The notes under the pieces are model-generated. The model ran no database searches, was not told the origin of the DNA, and saw nothing but the letters and a program-made list of their open reading frames with translations. Below are positions 9,046-18,321 of a stretch of 34,251 nucleotides of DNA, piece after piece (the first letter of the stretch is position 1; every line of letters begins with the position of its first letter). The DNA is taken from the NCBI GenBank assembly GCA_002862405.1, contig PKCZ01000052.1, forward strand, positions 1 to 34,251. Reading direction: 5' to 3'. Source of the DNA: Pseudomonadota bacterium (lineage in GTDB: Bacteria; Pseudomonadota; Gammaproteobacteria; Pseudomonadales; Halieaceae). The position numbers and the translations under genes are program-made.

Positions 9046-11006
9046 GTCCTACGATGCTGCTCGAATTGAGCAAGGACATCAGCGATGACCTGGGTCTCAG
9101 TCAGACCCCACAAGCAGTACCCCGCTGAACCCGAGGTTAAGTGCACCTCAGTCACCGAGGTTGATCCCTCGACCGGAAGTGCCACTTCATCGCCGCTGGT
9201 ATCAGGAGAAGCATCTACACCCTGAGGTGCCAGCTTCACCGCATAGACAAAACCCGATTCATCATCAGCGCCAGCGGTCAGCGCAATCGAGCCATCAGCT
9301 CCGCTGTAATTGGTTACCGTTGCAGCAACACCACTGTTGTTAAGTTCAGCCGCAAACGCCGACAATGCAGGGAGTACCGTTTCCCGCTGAAACGCAACAA
9401 CCGCATTTTCCGAGGGTGCCTTGAGCAGCGCTCCCAACCGAGACTGCCAATCAACGTCAGCATCTGTATCAAAGCTCGCTGAGGCTTTTCCAAAACTCGA
9501 TTGCATATCGGACTTAAGCGATCGCTGAAGCCCCCAAAGGGCCCCTAACAGGATCAACGAGAACGGAAGCGCACTTGCAATCGTCGCGGTTTGCAGTGCG
9601 CCTAAGCCGCCAGTAATCAGGAGCGTAGCCGAGATTGCAGCAATGATCCCTGTCCAAAGAACGCGCTGAAAGACAGGCGTTTCATCAACGCCACCCGATG
9701 CCATCATGTTAAGCACCAAAGCGCCACTGTCGGCCGAGGTGACAAAAAAGATCACGATCATCACCAAACTCAAAAGCGATAGATAAAACGTACCCGGCAA
9801 ATAATCGAGGAACAGGAACAGCCCAAGTGGCTGATCATTAGCAACGGCCTCGCCAAATGCCACCTCCCCCGCATGAATTAAATCGATAGCGCTACCACCA
9901 AAAACGTTCATCCAAAGCACCACAAATAAAGTCGGTGCCACCATCACACCAATCAAAAACTCTCGTATCGTGCGACCACGCGAAATGCGTGCGATGAAGA
10001 TGCCGACAAAAGGCGCCCAACTTATCCACCAGCCCCAGTAGAAGATCGTCCAACCACCCAGCCATTCAGTGTCTTCGTAAGTGAAAAGATTGGTCGACGT
10101 GGTTATCAGATTGGCCACGTAGTAACCGAAGTTCTCCAGCGTGCCGCCCAAGATCAAGGCCGTAGGCCCGATCAGTAGCACGAAGCATAGGAGCGCTATC
10201 GCAAGAAAGGAGTTGATCTCTGAAAGACGTTTAATACCCGAGTCTAGACCCAGCGCTACGGATACCGCAGCCATCGCCATGATCGCGACGGTGATCGCGA
10301 GTTTGAGACCGCCGGACTCCGGCACACCAAACAGGTAATTAAGGCCCGTGCTCAGCTGCTCGACGCCTAGTCCCAGGCTAGTTGAAATCCCGAAGGTGGT
10401 GCATACGATGGCGAAGACATCGATTGCCGCACCCCACGGGCCGTAGATGCGGTCACCCAAAATAGGATAGAACGCGGAGCGCAGTGTCAGTGGCAAACCT
10501 CGCCGAAACGAGAAGTAAGCCAGCACCAAGGCCATGAGTGCATAGACTGACCAGGCATTGAATCCCCAGTGGAGCATGGTCAGGTTGACCGCCTGATTCT
10601 CTCCACCCAATGCAGTGCCCTCACCAACGGGAGGTCTAAGGTAGTGAACCACGGGCTCCGCCACACCATAGAACATGAGCCCGATCCCAACCCCAGCAGC
10701 AAACAGCATCGATAGCCACGAAAAAAGACTGTATTCAGGTGACGAATTGTCGGGGCCCAGTCGAATGTTGCCGACGCGAGAAAAGGCCAGCACAACCGAT
10801 GCGACCAACAGTATGGCCATCACAATCCCGTAGTACCAACTTGCATTCTCCACGATCGCTGCCTGTAGCGTGCCGAACGCCCCGCCGCTCGTATCGGGAA
10901 ACAAGAGGACAATGCCGACTGTACTCAGCAAAAAGGCGATAGACGGGATGAAAACTGCGCGGTCAACGACAAAACCGCGATCGGACAAATTCAACATGAA
11001 ACGCAT
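9042..11006 (-). CDS. BCCT (betaine/choline/carnitine) family transporter with long hydrophilic C-terminal tail
   Basis: MLFAAGVGIGLMFYGVAEPVVHYLRPP, MLHWGFNAWSVYALMALVLAYFSFRRGLPLTLRSAFYPIL, WTIFYWGWWISWAPFVGIFIARISRGRTIREFLIGV. Start set at the internal MRFMLNLSDRGF; the tracked ORF extends to 11066. Confidence 0.93.
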   Translation of the reverse strand: MRFMLNLSDRGFVVDRAVFIPSIAFLLSTVGIVLLFPDTSGGAFGTLQAAIVENASWYYGIVMAILLVASVVLAFSRVGNIRLGPDNSSPEYSLFSWLSMLFAAGVGIGLMFYGVAEPVVHYLRPPVGEGTALGGENQAVNLTMLHWGFNAWSVYALMALVLAYFSFRRGLPLTLRSAFYPILGDRIYGPWGAAIDVFAIVCTTFGISTSLGLGVEQLSTGLNYLFGVPESGGLKLAITVAIMAMAAVSVALGLDSGIKRLSEINSFLAIALLCFVLLIGPTALILGGTLENFGYYVANLITTSTNLFTYEDTEWLGGWTIFYWGWWISWAPFVGIFIARISRGRTIREFLIGVMVAPTLFVVLWMNVFGGSAIDLIHAGEVAFGEAVANDQPLGLFLFLDYLPGTFYLSLLSLVMIVIFFVTSADSGALVLNMMASGGVDETPVFQRVLWTGIIAAISATLLITGGLGALQTATIASALPFSLILLGALWGLQRSLKSDMQSSFGKASASFDTDADVDWQSRLGALLKAPSENAVVAFQRETVLPALSAFAAELNNSGVAATVTNYSGADGSIALTAGADDESGFVYAVKLAPQGVDASPDTSGDEVALPVEGSTSVTEVHLTSGSAGYCLWGLTETQVIADVLAQFEQHRRT

Positions 11007-11136
11007 ACTTATCAAAATGTCGATGAAGTGTAACAGTAACTGCCTCGCAAACACTTGCTCGAGCAATTAAAAGAGCAAAAAGTACTTTGCGTATTAATTA
11101 TTTACATTTTTTATTAATTTTGTCCTTCAAAACAAT

Positions 11137-11168
11137 GGGTTATACCATCTTCGGCGCGGGCTATACCA
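11137..11168 (+). promoter_or_regulatory. Direct repeat GGGTTATACCA / GGGCTATACCA upstream of TBDR
   Basis: GGGTTATACCA at 11137-11147 and GGGCTATACCA at 11158-11168, exactly 21 nt apart; -10-like TAGAAT at 11185-11190. Confidence 0.45.
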
Positions 11169-11221
11169 ATTAAATACTTTGAGCTAGAATCTTCTGACCA
11201 CTCTGATAACGGAAGTGTTTT

Positions 11222-14077
11222 ATGTTTCTCACCAATAAGTTTGGCAAGCGGCCCTTATCGCTTGCCGTAGCCGCTGCTATTGCGCCGGCTTTAGCGTCCA
11301 CAGCACTCGCGCAAAACCTTCAGCTTGAGGAAGTTGTCGTTACTGCGACCAAGCGTGCTGAAAACCTTCAAGATGTTCCGATCTCAGTCAATGCCTTGTC
11401 TGGCGATGCCATGCGGTCGCAGAACATTATGACCTTCGATGACTACGTCGAGTTCCTGCCTAACGTCGTGAGCGCTGGTATTGGTCCAGGTCAGAAAGAA
11501 ATTTATATCCGCGGTTCAGCCTCTGAGCAGTCGTCTATTACTGTTGCGCCAGCGCAGGGCTCTGCTCCGGGCGTAGCACTGTACCTCGACGAGATGCCCG
11601 TATCGTTTGGCGCTCGTAACCTAGATGTGTACGCAGCTGACCTTGAGCGTATCGAGGTGCTCTCTGGCCCTCAGGGCACGCTCTTTGGCGCAAGCTCGCA
11701 GTCGGGCAACATGCGTCTCATCACGAACAAGCCTAACCAGGACGAGTTTGAAGCCAGCATTGACTTTGGTATGAGCTCAACGTCGGGCGGCGCGGGCAGT
11801 AATAATGTCGAGGCAATGATCAACATCCCATTGAGCGATCGCGCTGCAGTTCGCTTCGTTGGCTACAGCGATAACCAAGGTGGTTGGATTGACAACGTAT
11901 CGGGCAGCTTTACGCCAAGTGGTGACGTTATAGATCGTAACAACTCGGCCGGTTACGGGCCTTTCTTCAGTGGCTTCCCGCTGACGACAATTCAATCCGC
12001 CTCAAACGCAGATCTTGCCGAGGATGACTGGAACGAAGCCAAGTACAACGGTTTCCGCGTAGCGGCGAGCTACGATTTTAACGACGAGTGGAGTGGCTTG
12101 TTGACTCACATGTCGCAGGAAATCGATGTTGAAGGTTCATTCTTGGTCGACCCAAGCTTGGGTGACGAGAAGTCTATGAAGTTTGCGCCTGAGCACAACC
12201 TCGATGAGTTCGATATTACCACCTGGACCCTCGAAGGCCGACTGGCCAATCTCGACATGGTTTACACCGGTGGTTACATCGATCGTGAAGTCGATGCCAT
12301 CATCGATTACACCCACTACAACAACGGCGGTGGCTACATCACCTACTACCTCTGTAGCGGAAATATCTACTCAGGTGACAAGGCCAATGCAACTAACACA
12401 TGTTTTGACCCCACCAAGCAGTATGCTGATGCTTCAACCAACGAGCGAACTACGCACGAGATCCGTTTCAGCAGTGACCCAGACAACCGTCTGCGCTGGA
12501 TGGCAGGTGTGTATATGAGCGATGTCGACACTACGCACGTTGGTGAATTTCAATATATGTCGACCAATGACGCATTCAGCGAGCACATTGTTAACTATTT
12601 TGGGTCAGGCGCTCCGTTCGAAGTTGGAAACACAACGATTCCTAATACGGCAGGTACAAATACCGTAGGCCCACGAAGCCCACTGACAACCTTCTATAAT
12701 GATTACACGCGAACTGAGGAAGAGACCGCGTTCTTTGGTGAAGTTGCATTGGATCTCACCGACGATCTAACAATTTCATTGAGTGCTCGACGTTATGATC
12801 TCAAGTCGCAGCTACAAGGCGCTTCAAACTTCTCGTTTGGCTGTCGCTATGGCGCGCCATTCACCGATCGTGACACACCTGCAGGCGCGGGCTTCGGTAA
12901 TGCTGAAGTCACACCTGATGGCCGCTGTAACAGTAACGCCTTCAGTAACGACGTAACGTCACGTCTTCTAACATTGGGGGCCTACGCTGCATCGGGTGAT
13001 GACAACATCATCTTGAACGCAACCAGCCCTAATGGTGCGCGCGACATGTTCCGAGGTGGTGGTAGCAACGCAGCCACATTGGCCGCGATCCAGAACGGCA
13101 ACCTGGATATCGGTGATATCTCTGCTGACGGATCAACGGAAGAAGAGGACACAATCGTTCGACTGTCTCTGAACTACAACCTGTCCAATGATGTGATGGT
13201 TTACGGTATCTACTCAGAGGGCTATCGCCCAGCGACACAGAACCGTAACGCAGGCCAGTTGGCAGCAAACCAGAGCGGCGTATACGAGGGTTATGTGGTA
13301 CCAGCAGTAGCGGTCACCGATACACTCGAGAACATCGAGTTTGGTATGAAGGGTGAGTTCCTCGATCGTACATTGCGATTGAATGCAAGCTTTTACATGA
13401 CCGAGATCACTGACCTACAAGTATCTCGTTTTGACCCATCAAACGTAGCGTTCCTCGTCTTCATGGAGAACGTTGGTGATGCAGAGTCAAACGGCATCGA
13501 TGTGGATTTCCAATGGGCTGCCGGCAGCAACCTGTTGATTTCAGGTGCTGCCAGCTTCCTCGATACGGAAATCACTCGTCTGAACCCCCAGCTGCAGGGT
13601 GTTGCGGTTCCTGTTGGATCAGAGTTACCTCTGGCACCTCGCTTCTCGGGTAACGTTCGCGTCCGCTACGACTACGAAGTGCCCAGCATGGCCGCCAATG
13701 GCTACGTAACAGCTGCACTAGTACATCGTGGTGAATCGGTAGCTGGCATCGTAGGTAGTGCGGCCTTTATGGATGACACAGGTGTTCTCGCCTATGGCGC
13801 TTCATCTGGTCTGGGCCTGCAGAACGAGGGTGGTACGTTTGGTACGGTTAATGACCGTACTGGAAACCTTCCAGCAAACACCCGTTTTGTTAACGAGTCT
13901 GCAACCATGATCAACCTGAGCGCTGGTCTTGAGAAGGACAACTGGCTCGCTGAGGTCTACGTTCGTAACCTCACAAGTGAAGAAGGTGCGATCGTGCAAA
14001 CGGCAGGTAAATTTACGCCTGAAGCTACGATCAACCGACCCAGAACGCTTGGTTTGAGGCTCTCTTACCGCTTCTGA
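11222..14077 (+). CDS. TonB-dependent receptor
   Basis: 951 aa: signal region, LEEVVVTATKRAENLQDVPISVNALSG (TonB box and plug), LERIEVLSGPQGTLFGASSQSGNMRLITNKP, C-terminal INRPRTLGLRLSYRF. Confidence 0.95.
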   Translation: MFLTNKFGKRPLSLAVAAAIAPALASTALAQNLQLEEVVVTATKRAENLQDVPISVNALSGDAMRSQNIMTFDDYVEFLPNVVSAGIGPGQKEIYIRGSASEQSSITVAPAQGSAPGVALYLDEMPVSFGARNLDVYAADLERIEVLSGPQGTLFGASSQSGNMRLITNKPNQDEFEASIDFGMSSTSGGAGSNNVEAMINIPLSDRAAVRFVGYSDNQGGWIDNVSGSFTPSGDVIDRNNSAGYGPFFSGFPLTTIQSASNADLAEDDWNEAKYNGFRVAASYDFNDEWSGLLTHMSQEIDVEGSFLVDPSLGDEKSMKFAPEHNLDEFDITTWTLEGRLANLDMVYTGGYIDREVDAIIDYTHYNNGGGYITYYLCSGNIYSGDKANATNTCFDPTKQYADASTNERTTHEIRFSSDPDNRLRWMAGVYMSDVDTTHVGEFQYMSTNDAFSEHIVNYFGSGAPFEVGNTTIPNTAGTNTVGPRSPLTTFYNDYTRTEEETAFFGEVALDLTDDLTISLSARRYDLKSQLQGASNFSFGCRYGAPFTDRDTPAGAGFGNAEVTPDGRCNSNAFSNDVTSRLLTLGAYAASGDDNIILNATSPNGARDMFRGGGSNAATLAAIQNGNLDIGDISADGSTEEEDTIVRLSLNYNLSNDVMVYGIYSEGYRPATQNRNAGQLAANQSGVYEGYVVPAVAVTDTLENIEFGMKGEFLDRTLRLNASFYMTEITDLQVSRFDPSNVAFLVFMENVGDAESNGIDVDFQWAAGSNLLISGAASFLDTEITRLNPQLQGVAVPVGSELPLAPRFSGNVRVRYDYEVPSMAANGYVTAALVHRGESVAGIVGSAAFMDDTGVLAYGASSGLGLQNEGGTFGTVNDRTGNLPANTRFVNESATMINLSAGLEKDNWLAEVYVRNLTSEEGAIVQTAGKFTPEATINRPRTLGLRLSYRF

Positions 14078-14102
14078 TTTAGAGACTAAGTTAGTACCCT
14101 GT

Positions 14103-14130
14103 AAAGGGCGGACAATGTCCGCCCTTTTTT
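14103..14130 (+). terminator. Rho-independent terminator after TBDR
   Basis: AAAGGGCGGA-CAATG-TCCGCCCTTTTTT: 10-bp stem followed by a T run. Confidence 0.88.
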
Positions 14131-14157
14131 ATTTCTACCAAAAAGAAAATTTATTCA

Positions 14158-16155
14158 GTGATTGCAGAGTCGATTCAACAAGCCCGTGTAGCCATGGGCA
14201 AGCGAGCCTTTAGCGAGTCTCGAGCCTTACTCAGCGAAGCGCTCACCGCTGAGCCAGACAACTTTGAAGCACGCTACACCCTTGCGGTATTAGAACGCGC
14301 AGAGGGTAATCACGATAAAGCGCTAGAACTCCTGACTGCTCTGACAGCAGAAAAGTCCGACTTTGGCAGGGGCTTTCAAGAGATGGGCTTGTGCGAGCTT
14401 GCTTTAAAGCGAGAGCAAAAAGCAGTATCTGCGTTCGAGGAGGCTGTGGATCGAGATGGATCTCTGATTGATAGCTGGAAGTTCATCACTGCCTACTACC
14501 GACGAACGGGCGATCCTCGAGCTGAACAGGCAGGTAAACAGGTCGAATTTCTTGCCGCGCTCCCCGGTGAACTGCGGACCGTAATTAGCTATCTTGCAGC
14601 TAATCGACTCGGCGATGCGGAGCGTCTTTGCCGCTACTTCATGCAGCAGAACAAAACACATGTTGAAGGCATGCGTTTGATGGCTGAGATCGCTACTCGA
14701 ACAGGTGTATTCGACGACGCGGAATTCCTCCTCGAAACGGTCATGGAGCTTGAGCCCGAGCACTACGACGCTGAAATCCAGCTGACTCATGTTCTGCTCA
14801 GACGCCAGCGGTTTCATAAGGCGCACTTGCGTGCGAAGTCGATGTACCAACGTTTAGATAATCCTCCTCAACAAGTGCAGGCGCTCTACGCGTCGGTCTG
14901 TTTTGGTGTCGGTGAGAACGAAGAGGCTATTCGGGTGTATCAAGAGATGATCCGCACGATGCCAAAAGACCCTGCACTTCGGGTTTCGCTCGCACACATC
15001 TACAACGCGACCGGCGAATCCCATCGCGCTATCGACCTTTTCAAGCAGGCTTATGACTTGAACCCAAGTTTTGGCGATGCCTTTTGGAGCTTGGCAAACA
15101 CCAAGTCCTATCGCTTCACTGAGGATGAAGTCAACGCGATGACTGAAAGTTTGAGTGGCGATAACACTCCCGAGCTCGACCGTATTCAAATGCACTTTGC
15201 TCTCGGGAAGGCGCATGAAGACAGTAAAAATTTTATGGCCGCGTTTGAGAACTATCAACAAGGAAACGCACTAAAGCTTGCGGTATCGAATCACAGCCGT
15301 GAGCAGCTCGACATCCGCGTCTCTACTCAAATAGATGTCTGCAAAGCCTCATTGTTTGATCGCCTAGGCGATGTAGGCCATGCCGCACCGGACCCTATCT
15401 TTATTGTCGGATTGCCTCGTGCGGGCTCAACCCTGCTAGAGCAAATACTCGCATCGCATTCACAAGTGGATGGCACGATGGAGTTGCACGACATTCTCGA
15501 TCTGGCGAAGCGATTGCGCGGCCGAGACAAGGCGGGCGACCCTAGCCCTCGCTATCCGCGTATTTTGGGCGAGCTTCCCACAGAGCGGTTTGAACAATTC
15601 GGCAAGCAATTTATCGAGGACACGCGCGCTTACCGAGGCGCTGCACCGCGTTTTATCGACAAGATGCCAAATAACTTTTTCCACGTGGGGCTCATCAAAC
15701 TCATCCTTCCCAATGCGAAAGTAATCGATGCACGACGACACCCCATGGCGTGTTGCTTTAGCGGTTACAAACAGTTGTTTGGTGAGGGTCAGGAGTTCTC
15801 CTACGGCTTGGAGGAGATAGGTAACTACTACAAGCAGTACGTTGATCTCATGAATCATTGGAATGAGGTATTACCCGGCTTTGTTTTGCGCGTTCAACAT
15901 GAGGATGTCATCGACGACCTCGAGACTCAGGTACGGCGCATTCTGGACTTCTGTGGGCTCGAATTTGAGGAGTCCTGCGTGGAGTTTCACAAGACGAAAC
16001 GCACCGTAAGAACACCCAGTGCGGAGCAAGTTCGCCAGCCCATCAATACCTCAGGCGTCGACCAATGGCGTAACTTTGAGGAATACCTTGACCCACTAAA
16101 ACGTGCTCTCGGCCCCGAGCTATTGAATACCTATGGGATAGATCCTCCTCGATGA
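14158..16155 (+). CDS. TPR-repeat protein with C-terminal PAPS-type sulfotransferase domain
   Basis: 665 aa, GTG start. N-terminal TPR-like helices (FEARYTLAVLERAEGNHDKALELL, DPALRVSLAHIYNATGESHRAIDLFKQAYDLNPSFGDAFWSLA), then PIFIVGLPRAGSTLLEQILASHSQVDGTMEL, FIDKMPNNFFHVGLIKLILPNAKVIDARRHPMACCFSGYKQLF. Confidence 0.92.
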   Translation: MIAESIQQARVAMGKRAFSESRALLSEALTAEPDNFEARYTLAVLERAEGNHDKALELLTALTAEKSDFGRGFQEMGLCELALKREQKAVSAFEEAVDRDGSLIDSWKFITAYYRRTGDPRAEQAGKQVEFLAALPGELRTVISYLAANRLGDAERLCRYFMQQNKTHVEGMRLMAEIATRTGVFDDAEFLLETVMELEPEHYDAEIQLTHVLLRRQRFHKAHLRAKSMYQRLDNPPQQVQALYASVCFGVGENEEAIRVYQEMIRTMPKDPALRVSLAHIYNATGESHRAIDLFKQAYDLNPSFGDAFWSLANTKSYRFTEDEVNAMTESLSGDNTPELDRIQMHFALGKAHEDSKNFMAAFENYQQGNALKLAVSNHSREQLDIRVSTQIDVCKASLFDRLGDVGHAAPDPIFIVGLPRAGSTLLEQILASHSQVDGTMELHDILDLAKRLRGRDKAGDPSPRYPRILGELPTERFEQFGKQFIEDTRAYRGAAPRFIDKMPNNFFHVGLIKLILPNAKVIDARRHPMACCFSGYKQLFGEGQEFSYGLEEIGNYYKQYVDLMNHWNEVLPGFVLRVQHEDVIDDLETQVRRILDFCGLEFEESCVEFHKTKRTVRTPSAEQVRQPINTSGVDQWRNFEEYLDPLKRALGPELLNTYGIDPPR

Positions 16156-16769
16156 TCTTCTCCTCCAGCAAGAAATTTATCTTTTTTGCAGTCCCAAAAA
16201 CGGGAACCCATGCGGTCCGAGAGGTGTTACGCCCTCTGCTAACTGACGCAGACTGGGAGCAACAAATGTTAACCGGGCGCATGCTTTCACCCGTCCCAGA
16301 GCTCGCTACGATCGGACACGGTCATATTTCCTATCAACAACTCACACGCGCGGTTGGGCAGGAGGAGATATCAAACCACTTCAGCTTTGCCATTGTGCGC
16401 CACCCCATTGAGCGCTTTATGTCAGTGTGTGCCTTCCTTGCTCGAACGGATCCGAGCTACGCCGATGACCCTGTGGAGTGGGCCAAGCGTGCCTTTGGAT
16501 TTGAACGCTTTCGTCAGCGCGTTTTGGTGCGCCCACAATCCGAACTTCTTATCGACGATAGCGGTGAGCTCGCACCTTCTTTTGTCGGTCGCTACGAGCA
16601 GCTAGAGAGAGATTTGAACGTGATATGTGAGGAACTCGGAGTACAACTTCCGACGTTAAAACGCAGAAATGTGACACCAAACGAGAAGCCAGATATTTAT
16701 CGCGATACTGATTTCATGAAGGATTTAGAGGCGTTTTATAGCGCCGATTTTAGGTTGCTCGGCTACTAG
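16152..16769 (+). CDS. Small sulfotransferase-family protein
   Basis: MIFSSSKKFIFFAVPKTGTHAVREVL (P-loop-like), HFSFAIVRHPIERFMSVCAFL (3'-phosphate-binding-like RxPxxR). ATGA overlap with the preceding TPR-sulfotransferase. Confidence 0.85.
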   Translation: MIFSSSKKFIFFAVPKTGTHAVREVLRPLLTDADWEQQMLTGRMLSPVPELATIGHGHISYQQLTRAVGQEEISNHFSFAIVRHPIERFMSVCAFLARTDPSYADDPVEWAKRAFGFERFRQRVLVRPQSELLIDDSGELAPSFVGRYEQLERDLNVICEELGVQLPTLKRRNVTPNEKPDIYRDTDFMKDLEAFYSADFRLLGY

Positions 16770-17718
16770 CAGAGCTAAACTCAGCAACGCGCCGCGGGCG
16801 CAATGCGGCGGCAAGAATCCGCTGATTGATAATGGGGTTAATCCCCACCTGATTCGATGATGTCACTAGCACGCGCGGGTCCAGTTCCAGCTGAGAAGCC
16901 GTTCGCTCTAAGACAGCGCGGTAGTGTGGAAAGGCCGACTCACTGAACCCGTGCAAACTCCATATCTCGCGCCAGTCATGAACTAAATCGAGCAGGAGAT
17001 GTCTGTATCGGAGCATGGTAGCTGGGTCATTCGCCGTATTGGCTTCACAGTCCCCTAGCACTTGCTCGACGATCGCCAACATTTCTCCTGGGGCCATGAC
17101 TGGCGCGACAGGGAACTGCTCTGTGCGTAGCTTAGGTGTTAGCTGCGGGTCATAACTAATATCGATGGGGGCTGCGTTAGTTGCGGACCGCACGGTACGC
17201 CAAAATCGAGATGAACCCGCAAGATCGATGACCAAATGTACCCGCGAGAGGTTGCTTGCGTTGATCACTCGGTGCCGGCGCCAAGAATCAAACAACCAGC
17301 TTTCACCCACCGCCATGTGTACCGACTCGTCTCCACAATAAAAAATGACAGAGGGGTCCGTCACGATGGGTACGTGAATACGCACACGACTGACCCAATG
17401 ATAGTTAAAATCCACGTGCTCAGCGACTTGTGCACCAGGCGCTAAGCGCATAAGCCGCGATCTCGCCACGACTTCTCCAAATGACGTAACGGTCTGGTGT
17501 AGATAGGGACTTTCGCGAAGTGCCCGAGTTGCCTGCATCGCACCATCAAACGCGTGGTTCATTTCGCCGTTGACTGAAACCAGTGGCACAGCTGAATTAC
17601 CGGGCAGTCCTGACGGATGATCGAGCCAGAAATCCGTGGGTAAAGCTTCAACCTCACGCGCAAGCAACTGGCTGTCAAAGCGCCAAGGAAGCTGAAGAAA
17701 GGGCTGATTGAATTCCAT
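16750..17718 (-). CDS. Aspartyl/asparaginyl beta-hydroxylase-like 2OG-Fe(II) oxygenase
   Basis: MEFNQPFLQLPWRFDSQLLAREV...RSRLMRLAPGAQVAEHVDFNYHWVSRVRIHVPIVTDPSVIFYCGDESVHMAVGESWLFDSWRRHRVINASNLSRVHLVIDL: HVD...HRV arrangement of the Asp_Arg_Hydrox fold. Start at internal ATG; the ORF extends to a TTG at 17790. Confidence 0.8.
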   Translation of the reverse strand: MEFNQPFLQLPWRFDSQLLAREVEALPTDFWLDHPSGLPGNSAVPLVSVNGEMNHAFDGAMQATRALRESPYLHQTVTSFGEVVARSRLMRLAPGAQVAEHVDFNYHWVSRVRIHVPIVTDPSVIFYCGDESVHMAVGESWLFDSWRRHRVINASNLSRVHLVIDLAGSSRFWRTVRSATNAAPIDISYDPQLTPKLRTEQFPVAPVMAPGEMLAIVEQVLGDCEANTANDPATMLRYRHLLLDLVHDWREIWSLHGFSESAFPHYRAVLERTASQLELDPRVLVTSSNQVGINPIINQRILAAALRPRRVAEFSSASSRAT

Positions 17719-17776
17719 GCCGGCATTACGCCATAAAGCCGACGAAGATGACAGGCTGCACCCAATTTCCATTGAG

Positions 17777-17794
17777 TGCTTTGGGCTCAAAGCA
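17777..17794. promoter_or_regulatory. Inverted repeat TGCTTTG-ggct-CAAAGCA, candidate MarR operator
   Basis: 7-bp perfect arms, 4-nt spacer, between the divergent hydroxylase and marR, 22 nt before the marR ATG. Confidence 0.5.
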
Positions 17795-17816
17795 TTAAAC
17801 TTGGTGCCCCCTGAGG

Positions 17817-18308
17817 ATGACGATAACTATGCAGAACGGCGACCTACCTGATCACGTACTCGTGGCATTGCGGCGAATTATCCGAGCGACCGATTTATAC
17901 TCGCGAAAGCTCGGTAAAAAAACTGGATTGACGACACCTCAACTGGTCATCATTCAAGCGGTCGGCGATCTCAAGGACCCGACTGTCTCTGACATCGCAA
18001 AAGCGGTCAGTTTAAGTCTGGCAACAGTCACCACCATACTGAACCGATTAGAGCGCAATGGCATCGTCAACAGGGCACGATCATCGGTCGATAGGCGCAG
18101 GGTCATTGTCACCTTGACCGAGGAAGGTCAGAGCCTAAAAAGCTCGGCACCCAAGCCTCTACAAGACAGCTTCGTTGATCGATTTACGCGTTTGGAGTCC
18201 TGGGAGCAACATCTCATTGTCGCCTCGCTCGAGCGCGTAGCGACAATGATGGACGCCGATGATCTGGACGCAGCGCCGCTGCTCGCCAGCGGCGACTCCG
18301 TCGTTTAA
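17817..18308 (+). CDS. MarR family transcriptional regulator
   Basis: LTTPQLVIIQAVGDLKDPTVSDIAKAVSLSLATVTTILNRLERNGIVNRARSSVDRRRVIVTLTEEGQ: winged HTH with the DRR wing. Confidence 0.93.
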   Translation: MTITMQNGDLPDHVLVALRRIIRATDLYSRKLGKKTGLTTPQLVIIQAVGDLKDPTVSDIAKAVSLSLATVTTILNRLERNGIVNRARSSVDRRRVIVTLTEEGQSLKSSAPKPLQDSFVDRFTRLESWEQHLIVASLERVATMMDADDLDAAPLLASGDSVV

Positions 18309-18321
18309 GCATCGAGTATAG

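Noticed and set aside
9042-11066. Long C-terminal tail of the BCCT carrier as a novel domain
   Set aside because: Long hydrophilic regulatory tails are known in BetT-type BCCT carriers, so not novel by itself.
12183-12518. 111-aa Ser/Thr-rich ORF within the second TBDR
   Set aside because: Frame-shifted shadow ORF; its Ser/Thr richness follows from the codon composition of the TBDR frame.
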